Part shown: positions 34,864 through 42,630 of the stretch, piece by piece
How positions within the stretch are numbered: the first letter of the stretch is position 1
Layout of the letters: each line of letters begins with the position of its first letter
Assembly (NCBI GenBank): GCA_035763745.1
Contig: DASUAO010000045.1
Span: 1 to 54,088, forward strand
Reading direction: 5' to 3'
DNA: 54,088 nucleotides
Source of the DNA: DASUAO01 sp035763745
Lineage (GTDB): Bacteria; Actinomycetota; Acidimicrobiia; IMCC26256; PALSA-555
Position numbers and translations under genes: made by a program
The notes under the pieces: model-generated
Seen by the model: only the letters and a program-made list of their open reading frames with translations
Told to the model about the DNA's origin: nothing
The model's database searches: none

Positions 34864-34963
34864 GAGCGCCACAGGGTATCGGCCGCTCTGTCGACCGTCG
34901 GGTCGGGTGTCCCGGTCGCGGGCCCACACGGAGGCGTCGAGGCCGGCGTGGGATCATCGGCCC

Positions 34964-35617
34964 ATGCGGGTGCTCGTGGTGGAGGACGACCAGTCGCTGG
35001 GTGACGTGCTCGAGCGCGGTCTGCGCGAAGAGGGCCATGCGGTGGATCTCGAGCGCACCGTGGCGGGTGCCGATCTGGCCCTGCAGGTCTCGGAGTACGA
35101 CCTGGTGGTCCTCGACCTCGGGCTGCCCGACGGTGACGGCCTGACGCTCTGCTCGCAGCTGCGGTCCTCGGGGTCGCTGGTCCGCGTGCTGGTGCTCACC
35201 GCGCGTGACACCCTCGCCGACGCGGTCGGCGGACTCGACGCGGGCGCCGACGACTACCTCCGCAAGCCGTTCGACTTCGCCGAGCTCGCGGCCCGCGTGC
35301 GGGCACTCCTGCGCCGCCCGGCGACCGAAGATGCACCCGTCGTCACTGCGGGTGAGATCCGCCTCGATCCCGCGGCCCACCGGGTATGGCGCGACGACGT
35401 GCTGATCCCGCTCACGCCGCGGGAGTTCTCCCTGCTCCACTACCTGCTCACGCGCCGCGGCGACGCAGTCAGCCGTTCCGACCTCCTCGAGCACGTATGG
35501 GACTCGCATTACGACGGGCTCTCCAACGTCGTGGATGTCCACATCGCGAGCCTTCGCCGCAAGCTCCCGGACCTCATCGAGACGATCCGCGGCGTCGGCT
35601 ATCGCATCGACCGATGA
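34964..35617 (+). CDS. OmpR-family response regulator
   Basis: 217 residues from the ATG at 34964. The receiver domain has the acid pocket VVEDD, phospho-acceptor Asp in LVVLDLGLPDGDG, Thr in VLTAR and Lys in LRKPFDF. The C-terminal winged helix (LTPREFSLLHYLLTRRGDAVSRSDLLEHVW, VDVHIASLRRKL, IRGVGYRI) is the OmpR/PhoB DNA-binding type. It overlaps the kinase gene by 4 bp. The target genes are unknown; aceE lies directly downstream of the pair. Confidence 0.95.
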   Translation: MRVLVVEDDQSLGDVLERGLREEGHAVDLERTVAGADLALQVSEYDLVVLDLGLPDGDGLTLCSQLRSSGSLVRVLVLTARDTLADAVGGLDAGADDYLRKPFDFAELAARVRALLRRPATEDAPVVTAGEIRLDPAAHRVWRDDVLIPLTPREFSLLHYLLTRRGDAVSRSDLLEHVWDSHYDGLSNVVDVHIASLRRKLPDLIETIRGVGYRIDR

Positions 35618-36810
35618 CCGACCTGCGTCCCGTCCGGCTGCGCCTCACCGCGGTGTTCGCGCTCGTCTCGGCTGTCTCCGTGGGGGTGCTCGCGTTCCTC
35701 GCGGTGACGTTCGGGGTCCGCCAGATCGACGGCCAGGCCGAACGCGACCTCCAGGGCGACGTGGCGTTCATCGTGGGCAGCTTCGACGCCGCGGACCCGC
35801 CCACCGACGAGTTCGACACGTGGCTCGTCGACGCGCGCGCCGACGTCGTCACCGAGCTCGGGCCCACGGACCTCGAGCCGCCGACGCTCTCGATCGGCAA
35901 GGACGTGGTGCGCTTCGGCCCGCTCACCGAGCGCTACACCGAGCGCGGGGACGACTACCTGCTCTTCGCGCAGCAGATCCCGGGCGACGGGCGCCGAGCG
36001 ATCGTCGCGGCATCGTGGCTCGGCCCTTACCAGACGGACGCGAACGACCTCCGACGCGAGGTGACGATCGCCTCGATCGCGGTCGTCCTCGTCACGTCGC
36101 TGGCCGGGTGGCTGCTCGCAGGCCGCGCGCTCCGCCCCGCGCGTCGGGCGCTCGAGCAGCAGCGGGACTTCATGGCGAATGCGGCGCACGAGCTGCGGAC
36201 GCCGATCGCAGTGATCCAGGCATCGGCGAGCCAGGCGCTGCGTCGCCCTCGGGTCGAGGCCGACTATGTGCGCTCGATGTCGGAGATCCAGGCGGCCGCC
36301 GTGCGCGCCGGGTCGAGCATCTCGGACATGCTCGACCTCGCTCGGCTCGAGGCCGGACAGTCGACGCCTCGCCGGGTTCCGATGCGTCTGGACCTCCTCG
36401 TCGAGGAGATCGCCGCGGCAACCACCACCAACACGACGACGGTGACCGTTGATGCGCCCGAGCCCGTGATCGTCGACGCCGACGACTCGCTGCTGCGTCA
36501 GGCGATCGAGAACGTCGTCCAGAATTCGACGCGACGGGCCGCGCACGTCGTGCTCCGGGTCCGTCGGACCAAGCGTGACGTTCTCGTCGAGATCGTCGAC
36601 GACGGACCGGGATTCGCGCCGGAGCTGATCCCGAACGTCTTCCAACGCTGGGCCCGGGGGAGCGGGCGGGCGGATCGGCAGAGCACGGGCATCGGCCTCG
36701 CGATCGTGGCGACGATCATGGCTGCCCACGGTGGACGAGCCAGCGCGACGAACGGCTCCGACGGCGGCGCAGTGGTGACCTTGCGGCTGCCGAGCACGGC
36801 GGGGAAGTGA
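35614..36810 (+). CDS. Two-component sensor histidine kinase
   Basis: 398 residues. The first span is RLTAVFALVSAVSVGVLAFLAV. An extracytoplasmic region of about 130 residues follows, then a second span SIAVVLVTSLAGWLLAGRAL and a short HAMP-like linker. HisKA has the phospho-His in FMANAAHELRTPIAVIQ, and the ATPase domain has the N box (IENVVQNSTRRA), G1 DDGPGF, F box VFQRWARG and G2 GIGLAIVATIM. All motifs are intact. Co-translated with the response regulator at 34964. Confidence 0.95.
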   Translation: MTDLRPVRLRLTAVFALVSAVSVGVLAFLAVTFGVRQIDGQAERDLQGDVAFIVGSFDAADPPTDEFDTWLVDARADVVTELGPTDLEPPTLSIGKDVVRFGPLTERYTERGDDYLLFAQQIPGDGRRAIVAASWLGPYQTDANDLRREVTIASIAVVLVTSLAGWLLAGRALRPARRALEQQRDFMANAAHELRTPIAVIQASASQALRRPRVEADYVRSMSEIQAAAVRAGSSISDMLDLARLEAGQSTPRRVPMRLDLLVEEIAAATTTNTTTVTVDAPEPVIVDADDSLLRQAIENVVQNSTRRAAHVVLRVRRTKRDVLVEIVDDGPGFAPELIPNVFQRWARGSGRADRQSTGIGLAIVATIMAAHGGRASATNGSDGGAVVTLRLPSTAGK

Positions 36811-36840
36811 CCGGCGAGTAGCGGCGTACGCTGGTCGGCA

Positions 36841-39543
36841 GTGTTCTTCGACGGATTCGTCCATCAGCTCCCCGACATCGACCCGGCCGAGACCCAGGAG
36901 TGGCTCGACTCCCTCGACGCCGTCACCGACGTCCGCGGTCGGAGCCGTGCTCGGTACCTGCTCGCGCGGCTGTTGGAGCGGGCCCGCGAACAGGGCGTCG
37001 GCGTCCCCGCGATGGTCACGACGGACTACATCAACACGATCCCCGCCGAGCACGAGCCGTGGTTCCCCGGCGACGAGGCCCTCGAGAAGCGGATCCGCGC
37101 CGGCATCCGGTGGAACGCGATGGCGATGGTCGACCGGGCCAACCATCGCTTCGACGGACTCGGTGGGCACCTGTCGACCTTCGCGTCGGCTGCAGCGCTC
37201 TACGACGTCGGGTTCAACCACTTCTGGCACGGCAAGGCCGACGGCCGCGCCGGCGACCAGATCTTCGTGCAGGGGCACGCCGCGCCCGGCATCTACGCCC
37301 GGGCGTTCCTCGAAGGACGTCTGACCGAGGATCACCTCGACCGTTTCCGCCGCGAGGTCTTCGGTGGGGGGCTCCCCAGCTACCCGCACCCGCGGCGGAT
37401 GCCGGACTTCTGGGAGTTCCCGACCGTCTCCATGGGGCTCGGGCCGATGAACGCGATCTACCAGGCCCGCTTCAACCGGTACCTGCTCAACCGCCAGATC
37501 GCCGACACGAGCCAGAGTCGGGTGTGGTGCTTCGTGGGCGACGGCGAGATGGACGAGCCCGAAGCGATGGCCGGTCTCTCGATCGCGGCGCGCGAGCAGC
37601 TCGACAACCTCGTCTTCGTCGTGAACTGCAACCTCCAACGCCTCGACGGCCCTGTGCGCGGCAACGGCAAGATCATCCAGGAGCTCGAGGCGACGTTCCG
37701 CGGGGCCGGGTGGAACGTCGTCAAGGTGGTCTGGGGGCGCGGCTGGGACGAGCTGCTTGCCCGCGACGTCGACGGCGTGCTCGTCAACCAGATGAACACG
37801 ACGGTCGACGGCCAGTTCCAGAAGTACACGGTCGAGTCGGGCGCGTACATCCGCGATCACTTCTTCGGGCCGGATCCGCGCCTGCGGGCGATGGTCGAGC
37901 ACCTCTCCGACGAGGATCTGCAGCGGCTGCCCCGCGGCGGCCACGACTACCGCAAGCTCTACGCGGCGTACAAGCTCGCGGTCGAGCACAAGGGAAGCCC
38001 GACCGTGATCCTCGCCAAGACGGTGAAGGGTTGGGCGCTCGGCACCGGCCTCGAGGCGCGCAACGCGACGCACCAGATCAAGGGCATGGACGCCGACACG
38101 CTCAAGATGTTCCGCGACCGGCTGAACCTGCCGATCCCCGATGCCGAGCTCGACGACGGCGACCCGCCGTACTACCGCCCTGGCCCCGATTCGCCCGAGT
38201 TCGAGTACCTCGCGGCGCGGCGCAAGGCGCTCGACGGCCCCCTGCCGCAACGGGTCGTGCGATCGAAGTCCCTCGCTCTTCCTGCCGCCGACGCGTACGC
38301 CGACTTCCTGAAGGGCACCGGCGACAAGCTCCAGGCGAGCACGACCACGGCGTTCGCACGCCTGCTCCGCAACCTGCTGCGCGACCCGGGGATCGGTCGG
38401 CGGATCGTGCCGATCATCCCCGACGAGGCGCGCACGTTCGGGATGGATGCGCTCTTCAGAGAAGTGAAGATCTACGCGCCCGGCGGTCAGCGCTACGAGC
38501 CGGTCGACGCGGACCTCCTGCTCTCGTACCAGGAGGCCAGCGACGGGCAGATCCTCGAGGAGGGGATCACCGAAGCGGGCGCGATGGCATCGTTCACTGC
38601 GGCCGGCACGTCGTACGCGACGTGGGGTGAGCCCATGGTCCCGTTCTTCATCTTCTATTCGATGTTCGGGTTCCAGCGCGTCGGCGACTTCATCTGGTCG
38701 TTCGGCGACCAACGCGGCCGCGGGTTCCTCCTCGGAGCCACCGCGGGGCGCACGACGCTCGCAGGGGAAGGGCTCCAGCACTGCGACGGCCAGAGCCAGG
38801 TCCTGGCATCGACCGTGCCGAACTGCCGCGCGTACGACCCGGCGTTCGCGTACGAGGTCGCGGTGCTGGTGCGCGACGGGATCGCGCGCATGTACGGCGA
38901 CGATCCCGAGGACGTCTTCTACTACCTGACCCTCTACAACGAGAACTACCCGATGCCGGCGATGCCCGACGCGGCGCTCGAGGGTGTCGACGTGGAGGAC
39001 GGGATCATCCGGGGGCTGTACCGGTACCAGGTCGGACCGCCGGCGACGCACCGAGCGCAGATCCTCGCGAGCGGCACCGCGATGCGCGCCGCGCTCGATG
39101 CTCAGACGGTGTTGGCCGAGGAGTTCGACGTGTCGGCCGACGTGTGGAGCGCGACGAGCTACAAGCTGCTCCGCGAGGACGCGCTCAGCGTCGAGCGGTG
39201 GAACCGCCTGCACCCGACCGAGGCGCCGCGTGTCTCGTACGTCGCGGAACGGCTCGCCGTGACCGAAGGCCCGGTCGTCGCGGTGACGGACTTCATGAAA
39301 TCGGTTCCCGACCAGATCGCCCGCTTCGTCCCGGCGCCCTTCGTCCCGCTCGGCACCGACGGCTACGGCTTCTCCGACACGCGCCTGGCGTTGCGCCGCC
39401 ACTTCGAGGTCGACGCCGCGCACGTCGTCGTGGCGACGCTCGACTCGCTCGCGCGCACCGGTGACCTCAAGGCAGAGGTCGTCGACGGCGCGATCCGTCG
39501 CTTCGACATCGACTCCGAGCGCCCGGACCCGAGGACTGTCTGA
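36841..39543 (+). CDS. aceE: Pyruvate dehydrogenase E1 component, homodimeric
   Basis: 900 residues from the GTG at 36841. It decarboxylates pyruvate with TPP and passes the acetyl group to lipoyl-E2. Family landmarks are TTDYINTIP, RWNAMAMVDRAN, GGHLSTFASAA, HFWHGKADGRAGDQIFVQGHAAPGIYARAFLEGRL, the TPP motif GDGEMDEPEA and NCNLQRLDGPVRGN. The C-terminal third has SYQEASDGQILEEGITEAGA and VTDFMKSVPDQIARF. Length and order match the AceE family, not the alpha/beta E1 type. It lies 30 bp after the two-component kinase gene. No E2 or E3 gene is in the window. Confidence 0.95.
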   Translation: MFFDGFVHQLPDIDPAETQEWLDSLDAVTDVRGRSRARYLLARLLERAREQGVGVPAMVTTDYINTIPAEHEPWFPGDEALEKRIRAGIRWNAMAMVDRANHRFDGLGGHLSTFASAAALYDVGFNHFWHGKADGRAGDQIFVQGHAAPGIYARAFLEGRLTEDHLDRFRREVFGGGLPSYPHPRRMPDFWEFPTVSMGLGPMNAIYQARFNRYLLNRQIADTSQSRVWCFVGDGEMDEPEAMAGLSIAAREQLDNLVFVVNCNLQRLDGPVRGNGKIIQELEATFRGAGWNVVKVVWGRGWDELLARDVDGVLVNQMNTTVDGQFQKYTVESGAYIRDHFFGPDPRLRAMVEHLSDEDLQRLPRGGHDYRKLYAAYKLAVEHKGSPTVILAKTVKGWALGTGLEARNATHQIKGMDADTLKMFRDRLNLPIPDAELDDGDPPYYRPGPDSPEFEYLAARRKALDGPLPQRVVRSKSLALPAADAYADFLKGTGDKLQASTTTAFARLLRNLLRDPGIGRRIVPIIPDEARTFGMDALFREVKIYAPGGQRYEPVDADLLLSYQEASDGQILEEGITEAGAMASFTAAGTSYATWGEPMVPFFIFYSMFGFQRVGDFIWSFGDQRGRGFLLGATAGRTTLAGEGLQHCDGQSQVLASTVPNCRAYDPAFAYEVAVLVRDGIARMYGDDPEDVFYYLTLYNENYPMPAMPDAALEGVDVEDGIIRGLYRYQVGPPATHRAQILASGTAMRAALDAQTVLAEEFDVSADVWSATSYKLLREDALSVERWNRLHPTEAPRVSYVAERLAVTEGPVVAVTDFMKSVPDQIARFVPAPFVPLGTDGYGFSDTRLALRRHFEVDAAHVVVATLDSLARTGDLKAEVVDGAIRRFDIDSERPDPRTV

Positions 39544-39562
39544 TCCCGCGTCCCGATCGTTC

Positions 39563-39590
39563 GGACCTGATCGTCAGGACCTGATCGTCA
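39563..39590 (+). repeat. 14-bp tandem duplication
   Basis: GGACCTGATCGTCA occurs twice in a row between the aceE stop and the end of the convergent small gene. No clear function; possibly a slippage product. Confidence 0.8.
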
Positions 39591-39809
39591 GGATGCGGCG
39601 CGTCCGCGCTCCTCGTCGATCCGGAGGGGGTCGTCGGCGTCCCAGTCGTCGTCGTGGGTGACGTTCTCGTCGCGCCAGGTGGGCTCGTCGTCGTCCTCGC
39701 CGTCGGCGAGCGTGCGATCCCGTTCTGTGAACAGACCGTCGTCGAATCCCTGCTTCAGCTCTCGCGCCTCGCGAAAGCGGCGGGCTCGTCCCTTCCTCGC
39801 CACGGTCAC
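39588..39809 (-). CDS. Small acidic hypothetical protein
   Basis: 73 residues. A basic N-terminus (VARKGRARRFREARELKQGF) is followed by a strongly acidic tail (DGEDDDEPTWRDEN, DDDWDADDPLRIDEERG). No hydrophobic segment and no known family that I recognise. It is convergent with aceE and divergent from the tRNA-Val gene. Coding is plausible from its biased composition, but not certain. Confidence 0.45.
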   Translation of the reverse strand: MTVARKGRARRFREARELKQGFDDGLFTERDRTLADGEDDDEPTWRDENVTHDDDWDADDPLRIDEERGRAAS

Positions 39810-39944
39810 CTACCTCGATCGGCTCGGCTCTGCTGGTGCACTCAGGCATCCAAGACCCCCATTCTCCCACACCGGAGGGGGTGGTCGCGCCGAGTCCTCC
39901 TTCGGGGGTTCCGGCGGGGCCGGGAGGTATCGTGGCCCCCGATC

Positions 39945-40016
39945 GGGCGATTAGCTCAGCGGGAGAGCGCTGCCTTCACACGGCAGAGGTCACTGGTTCG
40001 AAACCAGTATCGCCCA
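39945..40016 (+). tRNA. tRNA-Val(CAC)
   Basis: A 72-nt cloverleaf without encoded CCA. The acceptor GGGCGAT pairs with ATCGCCC, the D arm is GCTC/GAGC, the anticodon arm CTGCC-TTCACAC-GGCAG and the T arm ACTGG-TTCGAAA-CCAGT. The anticodon CAC reads GUG. Its 3' part is repeated at 42495-42524 (30 bp) and 49182-49228 (47 bp), making it the anchor of a tandem island array. Confidence 0.95.
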
Positions 40017-40090
40017 CCTGTACGAAGAGGCTCACGCCCCGGGGTCTCGGTTCGTCGTTCACCGAGGAACACGCCTGAGGAGGATCGCCG

Positions 40091-41029
40091 GTGCTGGTGG
40101 TCGTGGCCCTGGGCGGCAATGCCCTGCTCCGGCGCCACGAACCGCTCGACGCCGCGCACCAGCGAGCCAACGTCGAGCGGGCCGCGACGAGCGTCGCGGC
40201 AGTTGCCCGGGCGCACGACGTCGTCGTGACCCACGGCAACGGCCCCCAGGTCGGCCTCCTCGCGCTGCAGAGCGAGGCTGCGGGCGGGTCCGCACCGATG
40301 CCGCTCGACGTGATCAGCGCGGAGACCGAGGGGATGATCGGCTACGTGCTCGAGCAGGAGCTCCGGCGGGCGCTGCCGGATACCGAGGTGGCCACCGTGC
40401 TCACCCAGGTCGTCGTCGACCCCGACGACGCAGCGTTCGCCTCGCCGACGAAGCCGATCGGTCCCGTCTACTCCGCGGCCGACGCCACGCGTCTCGCGCG
40501 AGCGCGCGGGTGGGCCTTCTCGAACGACGGCGACGACTGGCGGCGCGTCGTCCCGTCGCCTCGCCCCTCGGCCGTCGTCGAGCTCGCCGCGATCGAGGCC
40601 CTGCGCGCGGCGGGCATCGTCGTCATCTGCGCCGGCGGGGGCGGGATCCCGGTCGTCCCGGCACCCGGTGGGGGACTGCAGGGCGTGGAGGCCGTCGTAG
40701 ACAAGGACCATGCTTCGGCGCTGCTCGCGCGGTGCCTCGGCGCCGACGTGCTGCTCCTGCTCACCGACGTCGAGGGCGCGTTCGTCGACCGCGGTTCATC
40801 GAGTGAGCAGGTCGTCCGTCGGGCCGATCCGGCGTCGATCCGAGCGCTGCCCTTCCCGCCGGGCTCGATGGGCCCCAAGGTCGAGGCCGCGGCCGCCTTC
40901 GCGACGCGCGGCGGGATCGCCGCGATCGGCGCGCTCGAGGACGCGGCCCGGATCCTGCGCGGCGAGGCCGGCACGACGGTCACCGCGACCGCCGACGGCG
41001 TGACGCTCGTCCCGCCGCGTCGCAACTAG
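40091..41029 (+). CDS. arcC: Carbamate kinase
   Basis: 312 residues from the GTG at 40091, with GAGGAGG about 8 bases upstream. It interconverts carbamoyl phosphate plus ADP and ATP plus carbamate. Motifs: VALGGNALLRR at the N-terminus, VTHGNGPQVG, IVVICAGGGGIPVV, VVDKDHASALLA, LLLTDVEGAF and LPFPPGSMGPKVEAA. No arginine deiminase or ornithine carbamoyltransferase is near. The gene ends overlapping the convergent cyclic-DPG-synthetase-like gene by 4 bp. It is the first gene after tRNA-Val(CAC), inside the island array. Confidence 0.94.
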   Translation: MLVVVALGGNALLRRHEPLDAAHQRANVERAATSVAAVARAHDVVVTHGNGPQVGLLALQSEAAGGSAPMPLDVISAETEGMIGYVLEQELRRALPDTEVATVLTQVVVDPDDAAFASPTKPIGPVYSAADATRLARARGWAFSNDGDDWRRVVPSPRPSAVVELAAIEALRAAGIVVICAGGGGIPVVPAPGGGLQGVEAVVDKDHASALLARCLGADVLLLLTDVEGAFVDRGSSSEQVVRRADPASIRALPFPPGSMGPKVEAAAAFATRGGIAAIGALEDAARILRGEAGTTVTATADGVTLVPPRRN

Positions 41030-42363
41030 CGGGGGGACCGGCCGCCCCGCACCCGGTCGACGAGCGGACCGAGGACTGATGCCAGGTCCGGCGTCCCGAT
41101 CTCGCGCAGCTCGTAGGTCGCGTGACGTAGCGGGTGGCCGACATCGATGAGACGCCCGAGATCGATCGGGGTGCCGGTGACGACGACGTCGCACGCGACG
41201 GCACGGATCGTCGCCGCGAGGTCGTCGAGCTGCTCGGGCGAGTACCCCATCGCGGGCAGGGCCGCGCCGAGATGCGGGAAGCGACCGAAGGTCTCGGCGA
41301 TCGTCCCCACGGCCCACGGCCGGGGGTCGACGAGCTCGGTGGCGCCCGCCTCGCGGGCCGCGACGGTGCCGGCCCCGAACGCCATCCCGCCGTGGGTCAC
41401 CGTCGGCCCGTCCTCGACGACGAGCACCCTGCGGCCGGCGAGATCGGGCCCAGCCGCAAGGGATACAGGTGATGCCGCGCGGACGAGGACGGCGTCGGGG
41501 TTCGCGCGCGCGACGTCGGCGAGCACGATCTCGACCGCCTCAGGCTGCGCGGCGTCGATCTTGTTGACGACGACGACGTCGGCCATCCGGAGGTTCGCCT
41601 CCCCCGGGTGGTAGCGGTCCTCGTCGCCGGGCCGCAGCGCGTCGGTGACCACGATCGAGAGCGTGGGCGCGAAGAACGGCAGGTCGTTGTTGCCACCGTC
41701 CCAGACGATGACGTCGGCCTCGGCGGATGCCGCGTCGAGGATCGCGGCGTAGTCGACCCCTGCGTACATGACCATCCCGAGCTCGACCGGGGCCTCGTAC
41801 TCCTCGCGCTCCTCGATCGTCACCTCCGCCGCGTCGATGTCGGCGAGCGTGGCGAAGCGCTGGACCCGCATCCGCTCGAGATCCCCGTAGGGCATCGGGT
41901 GACGGACCAGGGCGACCGCGAGGCCCGCGTCGCGCAGCACGCCGGCGATCTTGCGGGTGGTCTGGCTCTTGCCCGTTCCGGTACGCGTCCCGCATACCGA
42001 GACCACCGGGACCGGGCTCGACAACATCGTCGACCGAGGCCCGAGGAGCAAGAAGTCGGCGCCGGCCGCGAGCACGATCGAGGCCCGGTGCATGACCTCC
42101 TGGTGGGACAGGTCGGAGTACGCGAAGACGACCTCGTCGACGCGCTCATCCTCGATCAGCGCCGTGAGCTCGCGTTCGGGCCGGATCGGGATCCCGTCGG
42201 GGTAGTCGGGCCCGGACAGCGACGGTGGATAGGTGCGGTCGTCGATGCCCGGGATCTGTGCGGCCGTGAAGGCGACGACGTCGACCTCCGGATCGTTGCG
42301 GTAGACGACGTTGAAGTTGTGGAAGTCGCGGCCGCCTGCCCCCATGATCACGACCCGGCGCAT
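41026..42363 (-). CDS. Cyclic 2,3-diphosphoglycerate synthetase-like P-loop protein (COG2403)
   Basis: 445 residues. The N-terminal Rossmann-like domain starts VVIMGAGGRDFHNFNVVYR and includes AQIPGIDDRTYPPSLSGPDYPDGIPI. A P-loop VCGTRTGTGKSQTTRK follows near residues 125-140, then VDYAAILDAASAEADVIVWDGGNNDLPFF, RPGDEDRYHPGEANLRMADVVVVNKID, and a C-terminal VVEDGPTVTHGGMAFGAG. These features match archaeal cyclic-DPG synthetase and its bacterial homologues annotated as predicted GTPases. Whether bacteria make cyclic DPG with it is doubtful. It is convergent with carbamate kinase, a recurring neighbour of this family by my recollection. Confidence 0.85.
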   Translation of the reverse strand: MRRVVIMGAGGRDFHNFNVVYRNDPEVDVVAFTAAQIPGIDDRTYPPSLSGPDYPDGIPIRPERELTALIEDERVDEVVFAYSDLSHQEVMHRASIVLAAGADFLLLGPRSTMLSSPVPVVSVCGTRTGTGKSQTTRKIAGVLRDAGLAVALVRHPMPYGDLERMRVQRFATLADIDAAEVTIEEREEYEAPVELGMVMYAGVDYAAILDAASAEADVIVWDGGNNDLPFFAPTLSIVVTDALRPGDEDRYHPGEANLRMADVVVVNKIDAAQPEAVEIVLADVARANPDAVLVRAASPVSLAAGPDLAGRRVLVVEDGPTVTHGGMAFGAGTVAAREAGATELVDPRPWAVGTIAETFGRFPHLGAALPAMGYSPEQLDDLAATIRAVACDVVVTGTPIDLGRLIDVGHPLRHATYELREIGTPDLASVLGPLVDRVRGGRSPR

Positions 42364-42494
42364 GCCGGCAAGGATGGTGGGTCCACCCGCTCGGGCGCCA
42401 ACGGCGGTCCTTGCGTCGGACCTCGGGACCGTGGGCGACGTTCACGCGCATGCCTTCGTGGCGGAGCACTGCGACGGCGATCGTGGCCGCGTAG

Positions 42495-42524
42495 GGTCAC
42501 TGGTTCGAAACCAGTATCGCCCAC
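42495..42524 (+). other. tRNA-Val(CAC) 3' fragment (30 bp)
   Basis: GGTCACTGGTTCG and the following bases to CGCCCAC are identical to the T arm and acceptor end of the tRNA at 39945. No other tRNA parts are present. It separates the carbamate kinase block from the monooxygenase block. The phased arm repeats are not seen upstream, so this end is older or partly deleted. Confidence 0.8.
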
Positions 42525-42630
42525 TAGGTTGCCGCCGGCGGCGCCTCGCGCCGGAAGGCGCAGCGTCGCCGACTCCATGTCGGTCCTCGCGCGGGTACGG
42601 CAACGGCACACGATCTGCGAGGTGCGGTCC

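Noticed and set aside
35599..39423. Very long open frame (over 1200 codons) on the minus strand opposite the kinase and aceE genes
   Set aside because: It is antisense to well-supported genes, has Arg/His/Asp-heavy low-complexity translation and no domain; a common artefact of high GC.
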